The position numbers and the translations under genes are program-made. Below are positions 39,989-48,036 of a stretch of DNA of 64,000 nucleotides, piece after piece. The notes beneath the pieces were generated by a model. The model was not told the origin of the DNA and did not search any database. It saw only the letters and a list, made by a program, of their open reading frames with translations. Position 1 is the stretch's first letter. Each line of letters begins with the position of its first letter. Origin of the DNA: Candidatus Microthrix subdominans (GTDB lineage Bacteria > Actinomycetota > Acidimicrobiia > Acidimicrobiales > Microtrichaceae); contig JADJZA010000008.1 of assembly GCA_016719385.1 (NCBI GenBank), positions 310,001-374,000 on the forward strand, read 5' to 3'.

Positions 39989-40810
39989 TTAGCGGCCCTT
40001 CCAGACCGGGTCGCGCTTCTCGAAGAAGGCCGTGAGGCCCTCGCCGAAGTCCTCGGCGCCAAACATCTTGGCGATGCCGTCGTTGGACAGCTTCCAACCG
40101 GTCGCCTCGTCGGCCTCGGCGGCCTCCAGAACGATCTTGCGGCTCTCGCGAACGGCCAGCGGGGCCGCCTTTTCGATCTGGGCGGCCAGCGCAACGGCGC
40201 CTTCGAGGGCCCCGCTCTCCTCGGTGAGGGCGTTGACCCAGCCGAAGTGATGAGCTCGCTCGGCGGAGAAGTCGAGACGGCCGGTCAGCACCAGCTCCAT
40301 GGCGATGTTGCGGGGCAACACACGGGGCAGGCGGAACAGCCCGCCGCCGGCGGCGACCAGGTTGCGCAACACCTCGGGGACGCCGAACACGGCGGTCTTC
40401 GAGGCGACGACCAGGTCGCAGGCCAGGACGATCTCGGTGCCGCCGGCCAGCGCCGGTCCGTCGACCGCAGCGATCACCGGCTTGGTGCGTTCACGGGCGG
40501 CGAACCCGGCGAAGCCGCCCTTTTCGGTCATCATGGCACCGGGGTCGGTGCTCATCGCCTTCAGGTCGGCACCGGCCGAAAAGATCCAGCCCTTTTCGGT
40601 GCGGGCGCCGGTGAGCACGCCCACCCACAGGTCGTCGTCGGACTCCAACAGGTCGATCGCCGCCTCGACGCCTTGGGCGACGTCACCGTTGACCGCGTTG
40701 CGGGCCTCGGGGCGGTTGATCGTGATGATCGCCACATGGCCGCGGCGCTCCAGGAGCACCTTCTCGTTGCCCTCGATCACCGGAGCGGCTGTTGTTTCCT
40801 CGTTCGTCAT
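39989..40810 (-). CDS. Enoyl-CoA hydratase/isomerase (crotonase family)
   Basis: The 273-aa protein has the crotonase fold that stabilises CoA enolates, most simply hydrating 2-enoyl-CoA. It shows INRPEARNAVNGDVAQG, the FSAGADLKAM oxyanion-hole segment, KPVIAAVDGPALAGGTEIVLACDL, and a GVPEVLRNLVAAGGGLFRLPR region. The usual catalytic Glu pair position near GGTEI carries one Glu only, so an isomerase or thioesterase-like role cannot be excluded. The start is fixed by a leaderless hexamer. Convergent with the Nudix gene. Confidence 0.9.
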   Translation of the reverse strand: MTNEETTAAPVIEGNEKVLLERRGHVAIITINRPEARNAVNGDVAQGVEAAIDLLESDDDLWVGVLTGARTEKGWIFSAGADLKAMSTDPGAMMTEKGGFAGFAARERTKPVIAAVDGPALAGGTEIVLACDLVVASKTAVFGVPEVLRNLVAAGGGLFRLPRVLPRNIAMELVLTGRLDFSAERAHHFGWVNALTEESGALEGAVALAAQIEKAAPLAVRESRKIVLEAAEADEATGWKLSNDGIAKMFGAEDFGEGLTAFFEKRDPVWKGR

Positions 40811-40816
40811 CAGCCC

Positions 40817-40822
40817 AAGTTA
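40817..40822 (-). promoter_or_regulatory. Leaderless -10 hexamer TAACTT (minus strand)
   Basis: On the minus strand TAACTT lies 6 nt before the ATG at 40810 of the enoyl-CoA hydratase gene. Confidence 0.5.
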
Positions 40823-40911
40823 GGGGGTGCGCGACGCTCGAGGCGAGTTACTCGTTGGCGGCGGTATCCGGGGCAGGTGACGGATCGCCTGCGGTGTCCT
40901 CGGTGGGCGAA

Positions 40912-42414
40912 TCAGCGGCGGACGGCTCTGATGCCGGGGCCTCGGAAGTAGGAGCTTCGGGTGTCGCCGCTTCGGGTGCTGCCGCCTCGGAAGCCGGAGC
41001 TTCCCAGCGTCCGCGGGCGTCCTGGGGTCGCCGCCTCGGAGGGGGCGGTAGCCGTCTCGCCGGTCGCCGGGGCGGGCTTGGCGCCCTTCGACGCATCCCG
41101 CTTCGGCTGGCCGCCCTTCGCCTGGTCGCCCGTTGGCCGCCCGCCCTTGGGCTGGTCGCCGCGACCGCCGCCGTCGCGGGGGCCCTTCTTGGGCTTGTCG
41201 CCGCCGGGACGGCGCCGCCGGGGCGGGTTCTTCGGCGCAGTGGACGGATCAACGCCGAACTTCCGTGCCAGCTCGGGCAGCCGGGCCGCCACCGCACGGA
41301 GGGTGTTGAGCAGTTCCTCGCTGGGCTTCTCCGGGATGTGGTCGAGCTCGACCAGCGCGCGAACCGGCGAGAACGCCAGCGCGTCGAGCAGGGCGCCCCA
41401 ACGGTCGTCGGTCATGTTCTCGTCGACCGAGTCGACGACAGCGGTGGCGAGACGGGTGGCCAAGTCACCGGGAAGGGGTGCGCCGGCCTTCGGCGACCTG
41501 CTCGACACCCGCAGCGCACGGATCACGCGCCCGGCCTGTATCAGCGCCGAGATCTCTTCGGCCCAGGCGGCCTGCTCTGTCTCCACCCGGCTGTTGAGCG
41601 CGTCGCGCAGCTGCCCGGCGAGCGCACGGGTCTCCTCGTCGTTGGCGGCGGTGTCGCCGGCGACGACGACCGATCGCAGATCACGCAGATCGACCTCGTC
41701 GGCCTGGGCCACGGCAGCCTCGGCACGGTCTCGCCACTCCGCGGTGCGCAGTTGCTCCTGGAGCTGTTCGGCCAGACCGATCAGCGGTCCGGGCTTCACC
41801 TCGGGGCGTCCCTCGGCCTTGTTGGTCTCGTTCTGTTCCTTGATCGCAGTGCGAACGGCAGGGAGGCCACCGGCGACCAGCTGGTCGGCGACGGGTCGCT
41901 GCTCGTCGGGGAGAGCGGCCAGCACCGCGTTGCGATGCGTCTTGCCGGCGCGAAGCCGTTTGGCCTTGGGTCGGGTCGGCACCTCCGGGGGCGCCGGACG
42001 GTGCGGGCGATCGCCACGCCCTCGGCCGCGTGGGCCCTCGCCGTCGCGTCCGCCCTCGCGCCTGGCGCCCCGACCGTCGCGGTCACGGCGTCGGCCCCCG
42101 CCGCGCTCGTCCCGGTCGCGTCGGCCGCCACCGCCCTTGGCTGCCAGCTTGGTGGTGACCAGGTCGGTGGGATCCTTGGCGATCAGCTCCAAGCGCTGTG
42201 GCTCCTTGCGCTCGCGCTTGGGGGTAGCGATCGCCAGCACGTCGATGCCGTCGATCGTGAAGTCGGCGTCGGCCTTCAGCTCATCGCCGATCTTCGTGCC
42301 CTCGGGCAGCAGCGACGCCGCCGCTTCGCCCTTTGGTTGCTTGGCGCCGGAGACCCTCCAGGTAAAGCGTTCGTCGCTCAGGCTGGTGATCTCGATGTCG
42401 AGTCGGCGTGACAT
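40912..42414 (-). CDS. R/G/D-rich hypothetical protein, probably frameshifted near its end
   Basis: The protein starts MSRRLDIEITSLSDERFTWR, a small beta domain (about residues 1-75). A strongly Arg/Gly/Asp-rich, RGG-like linker (about 80-135), a helical domain (about 145-370) and a Lys/Gly/Pro-rich region follow. As read, the frame ends at 40912 after an odd SSGFRGGST-type tail. A +1 shift near 41015-41035 instead gives a Glu/Ala/Pro/Ser-rich tail (repeats like EAPASEAAAPEA) ending at 40848, which fits the composition of low-complexity tails much better. I infer a one-base indel, real or from sequencing. RGG-like linkers suggest RNA binding, but no known domain is recognised. GAGAGG precedes the ATG. 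Confidence 0.75.
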   Translation of the reverse strand: MSRRLDIEITSLSDERFTWRVSGAKQPKGEAAASLLPEGTKIGDELKADADFTIDGIDVLAIATPKRERKEPQRLELIAKDPTDLVTTKLAAKGGGGRRDRDERGGGRRRDRDGRGARREGGRDGEGPRGRGRGDRPHRPAPPEVPTRPKAKRLRAGKTHRNAVLAALPDEQRPVADQLVAGGLPAVRTAIKEQNETNKAEGRPEVKPGPLIGLAEQLQEQLRTAEWRDRAEAAVAQADEVDLRDLRSVVVAGDTAANDEETRALAGQLRDALNSRVETEQAAWAEEISALIQAGRVIRALRVSSRSPKAGAPLPGDLATRLATAVVDSVDENMTDDRWGALLDALAFSPVRALVELDHIPEKPSEELLNTLRAVAARLPELARKFGVDPSTAPKNPPRRRRPGGDKPKKGPRDGGGRGDQPKGGRPTGDQAKGGQPKRDASKGAKPAPATGETATAPSEAATPGRPRTLGSSGFRGGSTRSGDTRSSYFRGPGIRAVRR

Positions 42415-42599
42415 GGCGTGGCCTCTCGTGGCGGTGGGGCGAACCCACGGGGTTGGGGGTGCCGGACGCAGATCATCCGGTCGACGGAGCACATCCACAC
42501 GGGATGGGTTGCTCGGGGTCGTCGCTCTGTACGGGGCCCAGAGCCGACAAAGCAGCGTATCGGACCAGCAGATCAGCACTGAAGACGTGGCGTGACCGC

Positions 42600-44039
42600 C
42601 TACTCCCAGGGTTCGAACTCGCCGCCCCTGCTCGGCGTGTACGGCACCTCGAGCAGCAACTGTTCGACGACCTCGCTGAGCGCCGGATGGGGATAGATCA
42701 CCGTGCGGGCCACGTCGTCGGCGGTGTTGCCCAGCGCCATCGCCTGAGCGAGCGGCTGGATCAGCAGCGAGGCCTCATGGCCGATGATGTGGGCGCCCAG
42801 GATCAGGCGTGTGTCCGGGTCGACCAGCACCTTGGCAAACCCGACTTGGTCCTCCATCGCCCAGCCGTAGGCGGTGGCGCCGTAGTCGCGGCGGCCGACC
42901 AGATAGGGATGGCCAAGCGCCTGAAGCGCTTCTTCGGAACGGCCCACCTGGGCCACCTCCGGATGGCTGAACACCACGTGGGGCACCGCCGACTCGTCGA
43001 TGCGGCGCAGGTCGTCGGGGTGGGTGAGGTTGTGCCCGACGATGTCGGCCTCCCGGTTGGCCAGGTGCTTGAGCTGCAGCGGGTTGCGGATGTCGCCCAG
43101 CGCCCAGATGCCCTCCGCCTCGGTCGCCAGGGTGTCGTCGGTGATGACATACCCGTAGGGATCGACGGTCACCCCGGTGCGCTCGACGCACAGTTCGTCA
43201 GCGTTGGGCACGCGCCCAGCGGCCACCAACACCACGTCCCCCTCGACCGTTTGCCCGTCGGAACACTCGACGGCGATGCCGGCGTCGCTGCGGCGCACCG
43301 ACTGGACGGTCACGTTCAGCCGGAGGTCGTAGCGGTGACCGAGCGCCTGGGTGAAGCGCCTGCCGATCTCCCAGTCCTCGTGCCCCAGTAGGCGCGGCGA
43401 CCGGCCGATGATCGTCACCCTGGCGCCGAACGTGCCGAAGGCGTGAGCCATCTCGGCGGCGATGAACCCGCCCCCGATGATCACGAGGTGCTCGGGCACC
43501 TCGTCGATCCGCATGATCGTGTCCGAGGTGTGGAAGGGCACGCCGTCGAGGCCCTCGACCCGTGGCCTACGCGGGCGAGCCCCGGCGGCGAGAACCACCC
43601 GGTCGGCGCTGACCAGTTGGCTCAATCCCGACGGGTCGGTCACCTCGACGGTGCGGTCGCCGACGAAGGTGGCGGTGCCGCCGTAGACGGTGACGTGGTT
43701 CTGCCCCCGGCGGTACTCCTCACCGCCGGCGGCGATCGGGTCGATGCGGCCGAAGGTGCGGTCGCGGATCTCACGCCACCGCACCCCATCCAGGCTGAGG
43801 TCGACCCCGAGCGCCTTGGCCTCCTCGGCCAGGCGGATCACCGTCGCCGGGTAGATCAGCATCTTCGAGGGGATGCAGCCCCGGTTCAAGCAGGTGCCGC
43901 CGAACGCGTCTCGCTCGACCATCGCCACCGAGAGGTGTTCGAAGCGCTCGTCGAGAAACGTGTTGCCCGACCCGGAGCCGATCACCATCAGGTCGTGGTG
44001 GTTCGGCGCGGAGGCGGTTGAGGGGGCATCGGGGGTCAC
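42600..44039 (-). CDS. mtr: Mycothione reductase
   Basis: The enzyme reduces mycothiol disulfide with NADPH and keeps the actinobacterial low-molecular-weight thiol pool reduced. The N-terminal DLMVIGSGSGNTFLDERF matches the mycothione-specific GxGSGNxxLDER variant of the FAD loop. The redox pair is C50/C55 in GGTCLNRGCIPSKM, and a second Rossmann site IIGGGFIAAEMAHAFG binds NADPH. The C-terminal YPHPALSEVVEQ supplies the His/Glu base. At 479 aa it fits the family. The start is GTG 44039. It shares a 112-bp divergent promoter region with the heliorhodopsin gene. Dihydrolipoamide dehydrogenase is the main alternative, but the LDER motif argues against it. Confidence 0.9.
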   Translation of the reverse strand: MTPDAPSTASAPNHHDLMVIGSGSGNTFLDERFEHLSVAMVERDAFGGTCLNRGCIPSKMLIYPATVIRLAEEAKALGVDLSLDGVRWREIRDRTFGRIDPIAAGGEEYRRGQNHVTVYGGTATFVGDRTVEVTDPSGLSQLVSADRVVLAAGARPRRPRVEGLDGVPFHTSDTIMRIDEVPEHLVIIGGGFIAAEMAHAFGTFGARVTIIGRSPRLLGHEDWEIGRRFTQALGHRYDLRLNVTVQSVRRSDAGIAVECSDGQTVEGDVVLVAAGRVPNADELCVERTGVTVDPYGYVITDDTLATEAEGIWALGDIRNPLQLKHLANREADIVGHNLTHPDDLRRIDESAVPHVVFSHPEVAQVGRSEEALQALGHPYLVGRRDYGATAYGWAMEDQVGFAKVLVDPDTRLILGAHIIGHEASLLIQPLAQAMALGNTADDVARTVIYPHPALSEVVEQLLLEVPYTPSRGGEFEPWE

Positions 44040-44151
44040 CCCCTCATCCTGCCAGGTGATCTCCGGCGATCGGCGATCACCTGGTGGGTTGAGCGCGGCC
44101 AGCGACGGGTACCGCCTGGCTGCCGACCCGGCCCGACGACAGGAACCACCC

Positions 44152-44952
44152 ATGACCAATGCGCACGATCAACCGAAGGCTTCGTCGCTCGACCTCGGCC
44201 CCCACCCGGACGAGTCGATCGCCAAGCTGCGGTGGTTCAACCTGGCGATGGGTGGGCTTCACCTTCTCCAGGGCATCGCCATCGTCGCGCTGTCCAACAA
44301 CTTCCGGGCCCCGGTCACCGGCTCGTTCCTCGACGGACCGCCCGGTACACCGACGCAATTGACCGAGCTGTTCTCCATCCCGTTCGGTTGGGGCGTCGCC
44401 GCCTTTGTGTTCCTCTCGGCGATCGCCCACTTCCTGATCGCCGGGCCGCTGTTCGGTGCCTACTCCCGCCAGCTTCGCCAGGGACGCAACGACTTCCGAT
44501 GGATTGAATATGCGCTGAGCGCCTCGTGGATGATCGTGCTGATCGCCATGCTCACCGGCGCCAGCGACTTCGCTGCGCTGCTCGGGCTGTTTGGGGTCAA
44601 TGCCGCCATGATCCTCTTTGGGCTGATCGCCGAACGATCGGGCCAGCCCGGCGGCTCGGGCTGGCAGCTGCCCTTCTGGCTGGGCACGCTGTGCGGTGCC
44701 GTGCCGTGGATCATCATCGCCATAAATCTGTGGGCGCCGGGCCAGGATTCGTCCGCACCGACGTTCGTGTACGTCATCTTCGTCACGATCTTCGTCTTCT
44801 TCGATAGCTTCGCCGTCAACTTCTGGCTCCAGTACCGCCGGGTGGGCCGCTGGCGCAGCTACCTGTTCGGCGAGACGGCCTATGTGGTGTTGTCGCTCGT
44901 GGCCAAGTCGTTGCTGGCCTGGCAGGTGTTCGCCGGGGCGCTCGCCTCCTGA
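44152..44952 (+). CDS. Heliorhodopsin
   Basis: This is a seven-helix retinal protein of the heliorhodopsin family, which sits inverted in the membrane relative to other rhodopsins and is proposed to act in light sensing rather than pumping. The 266-aa sequence has the hallmark RWFNLAMGGLHLLQG in helix 1 (H37), AIAHFLIAGP (H93), RWIEYALSASWM with E119 at the Schiff-base counterion position, FDSFAVNFWLQYRR in helix 6, and ETAYVVLSLVAKSLLAWQ in helix 7. In helix 7, K252 is the expected retinal-binding lysine. Helices lie at about 28-50, 78-102, 118-137, 139-160, 173-195, 203-226 and 236-260. It is divergent from mycothione reductase. No carotenoid or retinal biosynthesis gene is visible in the window. 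Confidence 0.93.
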   Translation: MTNAHDQPKASSLDLGPHPDESIAKLRWFNLAMGGLHLLQGIAIVALSNNFRAPVTGSFLDGPPGTPTQLTELFSIPFGWGVAAFVFLSAIAHFLIAGPLFGAYSRQLRQGRNDFRWIEYALSASWMIVLIAMLTGASDFAALLGLFGVNAAMILFGLIAERSGQPGGSGWQLPFWLGTLCGAVPWIIIAINLWAPGQDSSAPTFVYVIFVTIFVFFDSFAVNFWLQYRRVGRWRSYLFGETAYVVLSLVAKSLLAWQVFAGALAS

Positions 44953-44979
44953 TCCCGACCAACCAGGCGGTGCGCGAAC

Positions 44980-44995
44980 GAGAACGCGTTATCGT
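44980..44995 (+). promoter_or_regulatory. Candidate promoter/operator before the acyl-CoA dehydrogenase pair
   Basis: GAACGCGTTATC contains an AACnnGTT core (44983-44990) overlapping a TATCGT -10-like hexamer (44990-44995). TetR-type lipid regulators such as KstR recognise AACnnGTT-centred palindromes, but the outer positions match poorly, so this is only a candidate. Confidence 0.3.
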
Positions 44996-45034
44996 GCTCG
45001 CACTTGCACCGTGACGGTACCTCTGGGGGGATTG

Positions 45035-46213
45035 ATGCAGCTGGCCTACACCGACGAGCAGGAAGCGCTTCGCTCGGAGCTGCGCGACTACTACGACCGG
45101 CTCCTCACCCCCGAGGTGCGCGAGGCGCTCCACGAGGAGGAGGGCGTCGGTCGGGTCCACCGCGAGATCATCGGCCAGATGGCCCGGGACGGCTGGATGG
45201 GCATCGGTTGGCCCACCGAGTACGGCGGACAGGGTCGAAGCCAGATCGAGCAGTTCATCTTCTACGACGAGTCGATGCGCTCGGGTGCCCCCGTGCCGAT
45301 GCTCACGATCAACACGGTCGGGCCGACGATCATGAAGAACGGCACCGACGAGCAGAAGCGACGCTTCCTGCCCCGCATCCTGGCGGGGGAGATCCTGTTC
45401 TGCATCGGCTACAGCGAGTCCGAGGCCGGGACCGACCTGGCATCGCTGACGACCAAGGCCACCCGTGACGGCGACGAGTACGTGATTTCCGGGCAGAAGA
45501 TGTGGACGTCGCTGGCATCGGATGCCGACTACTGCTGGCTGGCGGTTCGCACCAACGCCGAGGCGGCCAAACACAAGGGCATCTCGATGGTCGTCGTGCC
45601 GATGGACGCCGACGGCATCACGATCGAGCCGTTGCACCTGCTCAGCCAGCACGACATCAACCAGGTGTATTACGACGACGTGAGGGTCCGGGCCGACAAC
45701 CTGGTCGGCGGCGAGAACAACGGCTGGTCGCTGATCGTCGACCAGCTGAACCACGAGCGGGTCACGCTGTGCTCCTCCGGGCTGCTCGAGCAGGCCTACA
45801 CCGAGGTGCGGGACTGGGCGCTGGCAACCCGCAACGCCGACGGGCGCCGGGTGGTCGACGACGAATGGGTGCAGATGAACCTCGCCCGGGTGCGGGCCGG
45901 CCTCGACTATCTGCGGCTGATCAACTGGAAGGTGGCCTGGACCGGCACCCAGGGCACCCTCGACGTGGCCGACGCCTCCACGATCAAGGTGTTCGGCACC
46001 GAGTGGTATCTCGAGTCGTTCCGGCTGCTGATGGAGGTGCTCGGGCCCCGCGGCTACGTCGCCCGAGGTTCGGCCGGCGACCTGTTGGCCGGACGCCTGG
46101 AGATGAACTACCGATCGTTGCTCATCCTCACGTTCGGGGGCGGCACCAACGAGATCCAACGAGACCTGATCGCCATGTTCGGCCTGGGGATGCCCCGGCC
46201 GCTGCGGGCCTAG
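45035..46213 (+). CDS. Acyl-CoA dehydrogenase, larger partner
   Basis: This FAD enzyme introduces a 2,3-double bond into acyl-CoA. The 392-aa protein shows DEQEALRSELRDYY, the FAD-binding IGYSESEAGTDLASL, the QKMWTSLASDADYCWL strand, and VDQLNHERVTL. In the last of these the Glu of NHER lies where the LCAD/IVD branch keeps its catalytic base. The C-terminus FGGGTNEIQRDLIA binds FAD. The gene is followed after 15 bp by a second, shorter dehydrogenase. Paired adjacent genes of this kind often encode heterotetramers in actinobacteria (cholesterol side-chain type). The start ATG 45035 follows a GGGGGG ribosome-like run. Confidence 0.92.
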   Translation: MQLAYTDEQEALRSELRDYYDRLLTPEVREALHEEEGVGRVHREIIGQMARDGWMGIGWPTEYGGQGRSQIEQFIFYDESMRSGAPVPMLTINTVGPTIMKNGTDEQKRRFLPRILAGEILFCIGYSESEAGTDLASLTTKATRDGDEYVISGQKMWTSLASDADYCWLAVRTNAEAAKHKGISMVVVPMDADGITIEPLHLLSQHDINQVYYDDVRVRADNLVGGENNGWSLIVDQLNHERVTLCSSGLLEQAYTEVRDWALATRNADGRRVVDDEWVQMNLARVRAGLDYLRLINWKVAWTGTQGTLDVADASTIKVFGTEWYLESFRLLMEVLGPRGYVARGSAGDLLAGRLEMNYRSLLILTFGGGTNEIQRDLIAMFGLGMPRPLRA

Positions 46214-46228
46214 GGAAGGGGTACCCAC

Positions 46229-47359
46229 GTGGACTTTGCCTACGACGAATCCGAACAGGCGATCGGCGACCTGGCGCTACAGGTGCTGACCGATGGCAGT
46301 GATCCGGCCCAGCTGCGGGAGCTGGAGCGGCCAACGGACGGAACCGCGCCCGGCCCGCGCTTCGACCGGGCCCTGTGGGCCACGCTGGCCGACACCGGCA
46401 TCCTGGGCGCCTGCCTGCCCGACGACCTGCCCGGCGGCGGGGGAGCGGGGCTCGGTTTGGTGGCGCTCGGCCGCATCTGTGAAGCCCAGGGTGCCACTGC
46501 GGCGGCTGTTCCGCTGTGGGAGACGATGGCGCTGGGCGCACTGCCGCTGGCCGGGCTGGCCGAGGGCGAGGCGCGCGACCGTTGGTTGGATCGCGTGGCC
46601 GCCGGCGACGCGGTGCTGACCGCCGCCTGGCACGAGGACGGCGGCGAACCCGACGCCCCGGGGTGTGCCCTCACCGGCAGGGACGAGGCGCCGCTGATCA
46701 GCGGGTCGAAAGTGGCCGTGCCCGCCGGGTGGATCGCCGATGCCGCCGTCGTGCCGGTGACCGCCGAGGACGGCGGGGTGGCGCTGGTCCTCGTCGAGCT
46801 CGACCACCCATCGGTCACCCGCACGTCGTTGCAAACGACGGCGGCCAGCCCGGACGCCAACCTGGACTTCGCAGATACCCCGGCCGAGCTGATCGCAAGC
46901 GGCGACGAAGCCCTCACCTGGGCCTGGCAGCGGGCGCTGGCAACCCAGTGCGCCCTGATCACCGGCGGGGTGGCACAGGCCATGGCAGTCACCGCGCAGT
47001 ACACCAAGGATCGCAAGCAGTTCGACCAGCCGATCGCCGCCTTTCAGGCGGTGGCCCACCGGGCCGCCGACGCGTTCGTCGACACAGAGGGCATCCGCCT
47101 GACCGCCGCCCAGGCGCTGTGGCGCCTTGAAGCGGGCATGCCCGCAGCGGCCGAGGTGGCGATCGCCAAGTACTGGGCAGCCGACGCCGGCCAGCGGGTG
47201 GTGCATGCCGCCATGCACCTGCACGGGGGCATGGGCGTCGACCGCGACTATCCGGTGCACCGCTACTTCCTTCAGATGAAGGAGCACGAGCTGCAACTGG
47301 GCGGCACCAGCCGCAGCCTGGTCGCTCTGGGCAAGCTGATCGCCGCCGGGGAGGCCTGA
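46229..47359 (+). CDS. Acyl-CoA dehydrogenase, smaller partner
   Basis: The 376-aa protein has the acyl-CoA dehydrogenase fold (MDFAYDESEQAIGDLAL start; YTKDRKQFDQPIAAFQAVAH; LHGGMGVDRDYPVHRYF). However, the FAD/glycine motifs in the middle domain are weak, and its late motif reads LGGTSRS instead of EGT.EI. The catalytic base and part of the FAD site therefore appear to be missing, as in the non-catalytic half of heteromeric FadE pairs. I infer an alpha2beta2 complex with the upstream protein. GGGAAGGGG lies before the GTG/ATG region and the start is GTG 46229. Confidence 0.9.
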   Translation: MDFAYDESEQAIGDLALQVLTDGSDPAQLRELERPTDGTAPGPRFDRALWATLADTGILGACLPDDLPGGGGAGLGLVALGRICEAQGATAAAVPLWETMALGALPLAGLAEGEARDRWLDRVAAGDAVLTAAWHEDGGEPDAPGCALTGRDEAPLISGSKVAVPAGWIADAAVVPVTAEDGGVALVLVELDHPSVTRTSLQTTAASPDANLDFADTPAELIASGDEALTWAWQRALATQCALITGGVAQAMAVTAQYTKDRKQFDQPIAAFQAVAHRAADAFVDTEGIRLTAAQALWRLEAGMPAAAEVAIAKYWAADAGQRVVHAAMHLHGGMGVDRDYPVHRYFLQMKEHELQLGGTSRSLVALGKLIAAGEA

Positions 47360-47393
47360 CCGGGCGCGGCGCCGCACCAGACGCCGACGCCGG

Positions 47394-47399
47394 TACGAT
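47394..47399 (+). promoter_or_regulatory. Leaderless -10 hexamer TACGAT
   Basis: TACGAT lies 8 nt before the ATG of the FxsA gene at 47408. Confidence 0.45.
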
Positions 47400-47407
47400 G
47401 GGCCGAC

Positions 47408-47929
47408 ATGCTCTGGCTGTTCGTCGTGCTTTTCATCGTGGTGCCGTTGGCCGAGCTGTGGGCCATCATCGCCGTGTCCGACATCATCGGTGGCTGGCCG
47501 ACGATCGGGCTGTTGTTGTTCGACAGCCTGCTCGGCGCCTGGTTGCTGAAGCGCCAGGGCAGGGGAGTGCTCGCCAAGGTGGACGCTCGGCTGAGGGCGA
47601 ATCAGTTGCCCACCGACGAGCTGGTCGACGGCGTGCTGATCCTGTTTGCCGGTGCGCTCATGCTCACGCCCGGCTTCATCACCGACGCCGCCGGCTTCCT
47701 GCTGCTGTTGCCGTTCACCCGGGCTCCACTACGCGCCGCGCTGAAGCGCCGCTTCACCGTTCGGATGGGCCGAGGGTTTCAGTTTGTCTCCTCCTCCACA
47801 ACCATGGGAGGATCCATGGGTGGCCAAGGTAAATCGTCATTCGGGTCGGGGGCGCCCGCTGGCGGGCGGGTGTGGGAGGCCGAGGTGATCGAGGACGACC
47901 AGGAACTGCCCGGTCCCGAACAGAGTTGA
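47408..47929 (+). CDS. fxsA: FxsA-family cytoplasmic membrane protein
   Basis: FxsA is a small membrane protein first known for preventing exclusion of phage T7 by F plasmid; its normal role is unclear. The 173-aa protein has hydrophobic helices at about residues 1-20, 26-46 and 76-104. Typical elements are PLAELWAIIAVSDIIGGWPTI, KRQGRGVLAKVDARL and GALMLTPGFITDAAGFLLLLP. A disordered Gly/Ser tail ends in an acidic EVIEDDQELPGPEQS. The match is clear over the first 130 residues. Confidence 0.9.
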   Translation: MLWLFVVLFIVVPLAELWAIIAVSDIIGGWPTIGLLLFDSLLGAWLLKRQGRGVLAKVDARLRANQLPTDELVDGVLILFAGALMLTPGFITDAAGFLLLLPFTRAPLRAALKRRFTVRMGRGFQFVSSSTTMGGSMGGQGKSSFGSGAPAGGRVWEAEVIEDDQELPGPEQS

Positions 47930-48036
47930 CCCGAACGAAGTTGAATGGCGTATGTGTCGGGACCGTGTACTAGGTTGCCCCTCGTGGAATACGGCTCCTC
48001 AGCGGGGAGAGCCGCAAACTCTTGGAGGAGCACCAC

